From Sphingopyxis sp. (GTDB lineage Bacteria > Pseudomonadota > Alphaproteobacteria > Sphingomonadales > Sphingomonadaceae), in contig JAHCKJ010000008.1 of assembly GCA_026125835.1 (NCBI GenBank), positions 1 to 22,748 on the forward strand: a stretch of DNA of 22,748 nucleotides, read 5' to 3'. The notes beneath the pieces are model-generated. The model worked only from the letters and a program-made list of their open reading frames with translations, had not been told where the DNA came from and searched no databases. The number at the start of each line of letters is the position of its first letter. Position 1 is the stretch's first letter. Below, piece after piece: positions 21,801 through 22,748 of the stretch. The position numbers and the translations under genes were made by a program.

Positions 21801-22748
21801 GTGGTTCGTGATTCCTCCCAAGCAGCTACAAGTGCGTCGCCCACCGCGGGACGGAGCGTCGTGATTCCGCTTTCGCGATGCCGCGACGGGTGGACGCGGT
21901 TCGTCAGCAGCGTCCAGGCCAGCCCGCGGTCGAAATCGATCCACAAGCCGGTGCCGGTAAAGCCCGTGTGCCCGATGGTCTCGGCCGAGCAGCGACCGCC
22001 GCCGTGCCAGCCCGCAAACGCCTTCTGCCAACCACAGGTCCGGTTGCGCTCGCCCGCGGTCCGGATTTCGGCCATCATGGCGGGCGATAGCATTGATCCG
22101 TCGAGCATCGTGCGCGCGAAACCGAGCACCCCGTCGACGGTACCGAACACACCGGCGTGGCCCGGAGCGCCGCCCAGCGCAAATGCGTTTTCGTCGTGTA
22201 CCTCGCCCTTCAGGATGCGGTCGCGCCAGTGGCAAAATTCCGTCGCGACCACCGGGCCGGGCGGGCGACCATAACCCAGTCCCTTGCCGAGCGGCCAGTC
22301 GGAGAGCGGTACGCCGGTCACGCGTTCGACCGCGATCCCGAGCAGGATGAAATTGATGTCCGAATAGACCGGCGGCCCCTGCCGCCATGCGCGTTGCAGC
22401 ACAAAGGCGCGCAGCCGGGCGGGATCGGCATCATAGGTGTAGATGGGCTCGACCGCGGGCAGGAAGGTCCGGTGCATCAGACAATCGCGAAATGTCAGCG
22501 ACCGTTCGGGGGCGTTCGCAATGTCATATTGGCGCAGATCGGGGATCGCGTCGGTAAGCGGGCGGTCAAGATCGAGACGCCCCTGGTCGGCCAGCATCAG
22601 GATGATCGTGGTCGTCGCAATCACCTTGGTCAGCGACGCGAGGTCGAACCAGTGGTCGCGGGTCAACGCCTCGCGTTCAGGTTCGAGCGCCGCCATGCCC
22701 GCGAAGCGAACTCCACTTTCGCCCGCTGTGGTGACGACGCCCAGCGCC
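21797..22748 (-). CDS. Serine hydrolase of the beta-lactamase / DD-peptidase fold (class C-like), 5' end beyond the window
   Basis: 316 codons visible plus stop; the frame stays open to the right edge, so the N-terminus is missing (the first visible residues read ALGVVTTAGESG). SxxK appears as DLASLTKVIA, with Ser as the nucleophile. The second motif is YSD (PVYSDINFILLG), where most relatives have YxN. The third is HTG (GHTGFTGTG), the His variant seen in Streptomyces R61 DD-peptidase and EstB-type esterases, unlike the KTG of AmpC. GGAPGHAGVFGT is a conserved loop of this group. No signal peptide can be judged because the start is absent. The ATGA overlap with dacB suggests a shared cell-wall role, for instance peptidoglycan peptide hydrolysis. 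A plain esterase is the alternative, and true beta-lactamase activity is less likely. Confidence 0.82.
   Translation of the reverse strand, partial: ALGVVTTAGESGVRFAGMAALEPEREALTRDHWFDLASLTKVIATTTIILMLADQGRLDLDRPLTDAIPDLRQYDIANAPERSLTFRDCLMHRTFLPAVEPIYTYDADPARLRAFVLQRAWRQGPPVYSDINFILLGIAVERVTGVPLSDWPLGKGLGYGRPPGPVVATEFCHWRDRILKGEVHDENAFALGGAPGHAGVFGTVDGVLGFARTMLDGSMLSPAMMAEIRTAGERNRTCGWQKAFAGWHGGGRCSAETIGHTGFTGTGLWIDFDRGLAWTLLTNRVHPSRHRESGITTLRPAVGDALVAAWEESRTT

Overview
The window is GC-rich, densely coding alphaproteobacterial DNA, most likely from a sphingomonad (Sphingomonadales; Sphingopyxis or a close relative is a guess). Three things point there: two large TonB-dependent receptors plus an ECF sigma/FecR pair, an inverted repeat of the type whose translation reads PAPAFAGAT, and a TadE/TadG-like pair next to CoA-ester catabolism genes. 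It reads as chromosome. I see no rRNA, tRNA, CRISPR array, insertion sequence or phage gene.

Layout. 1-62 is the tail of a gene that looks like a CaiB/BaiF CoA-transferase. 138-1013 is a YghU-type glutathione transferase. 1224-3265 is a two-gene TadE/TadG-like unit. 3363-4259 encodes an unusual fusion of a Phd/YefM antitoxin-like domain to PAS domains. 4428-6867 encodes the large and small subunits of a heteromeric acyl-CoA dehydrogenase (PimC/PimD type), separated by a REP-like inverted repeat and preceded by a clear promoter with two dyads. From 6908 to 17539 everything lies on the minus strand. In transcription order these are a 1013-aa TonB-dependent receptor with its own intrinsic terminator, a 1071-aa classical autotransporter, and a tightly packed ECF sigma factor - FecR anti-sigma - STN-domain TonB receptor operon. 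A 406-bp divergent spacer follows. 17946-20330 (+) encodes a Tat-exported penicillin acylase family Ntn-hydrolase. It converges on, and overlaps by 6 bp, a minus-strand pair: a PBP4-type DacB and a beta-lactamase-fold serine hydrolase cut off by the right edge.

How the genes work together. The sigma/FecR/STN-receptor trio has every part of a FecA-FecR-FecI cell-surface signalling switch: the receptor senses its ligand, the signal passes to FecR, and the sigma factor is released. The acyl-CoA dehydrogenase pair probably forms one alpha2beta2 enzyme, since only the large subunit keeps a candidate catalytic glutamate. DacB and the serine hydrolase are translationally coupled by an ATGA overlap and are likely to act together on cell wall or cell-wall-like substrates in the envelope. 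The facing penicillin acylase is also an envelope hydrolase, but a shared pathway is inference.

The most unusual item is the Phd-PAS fusion with no toxin partner. I found no strong evidence of a wholly new multi-gene system. Substrates of both receptors, the autotransporter and the acylase cannot be read from sequence alone.
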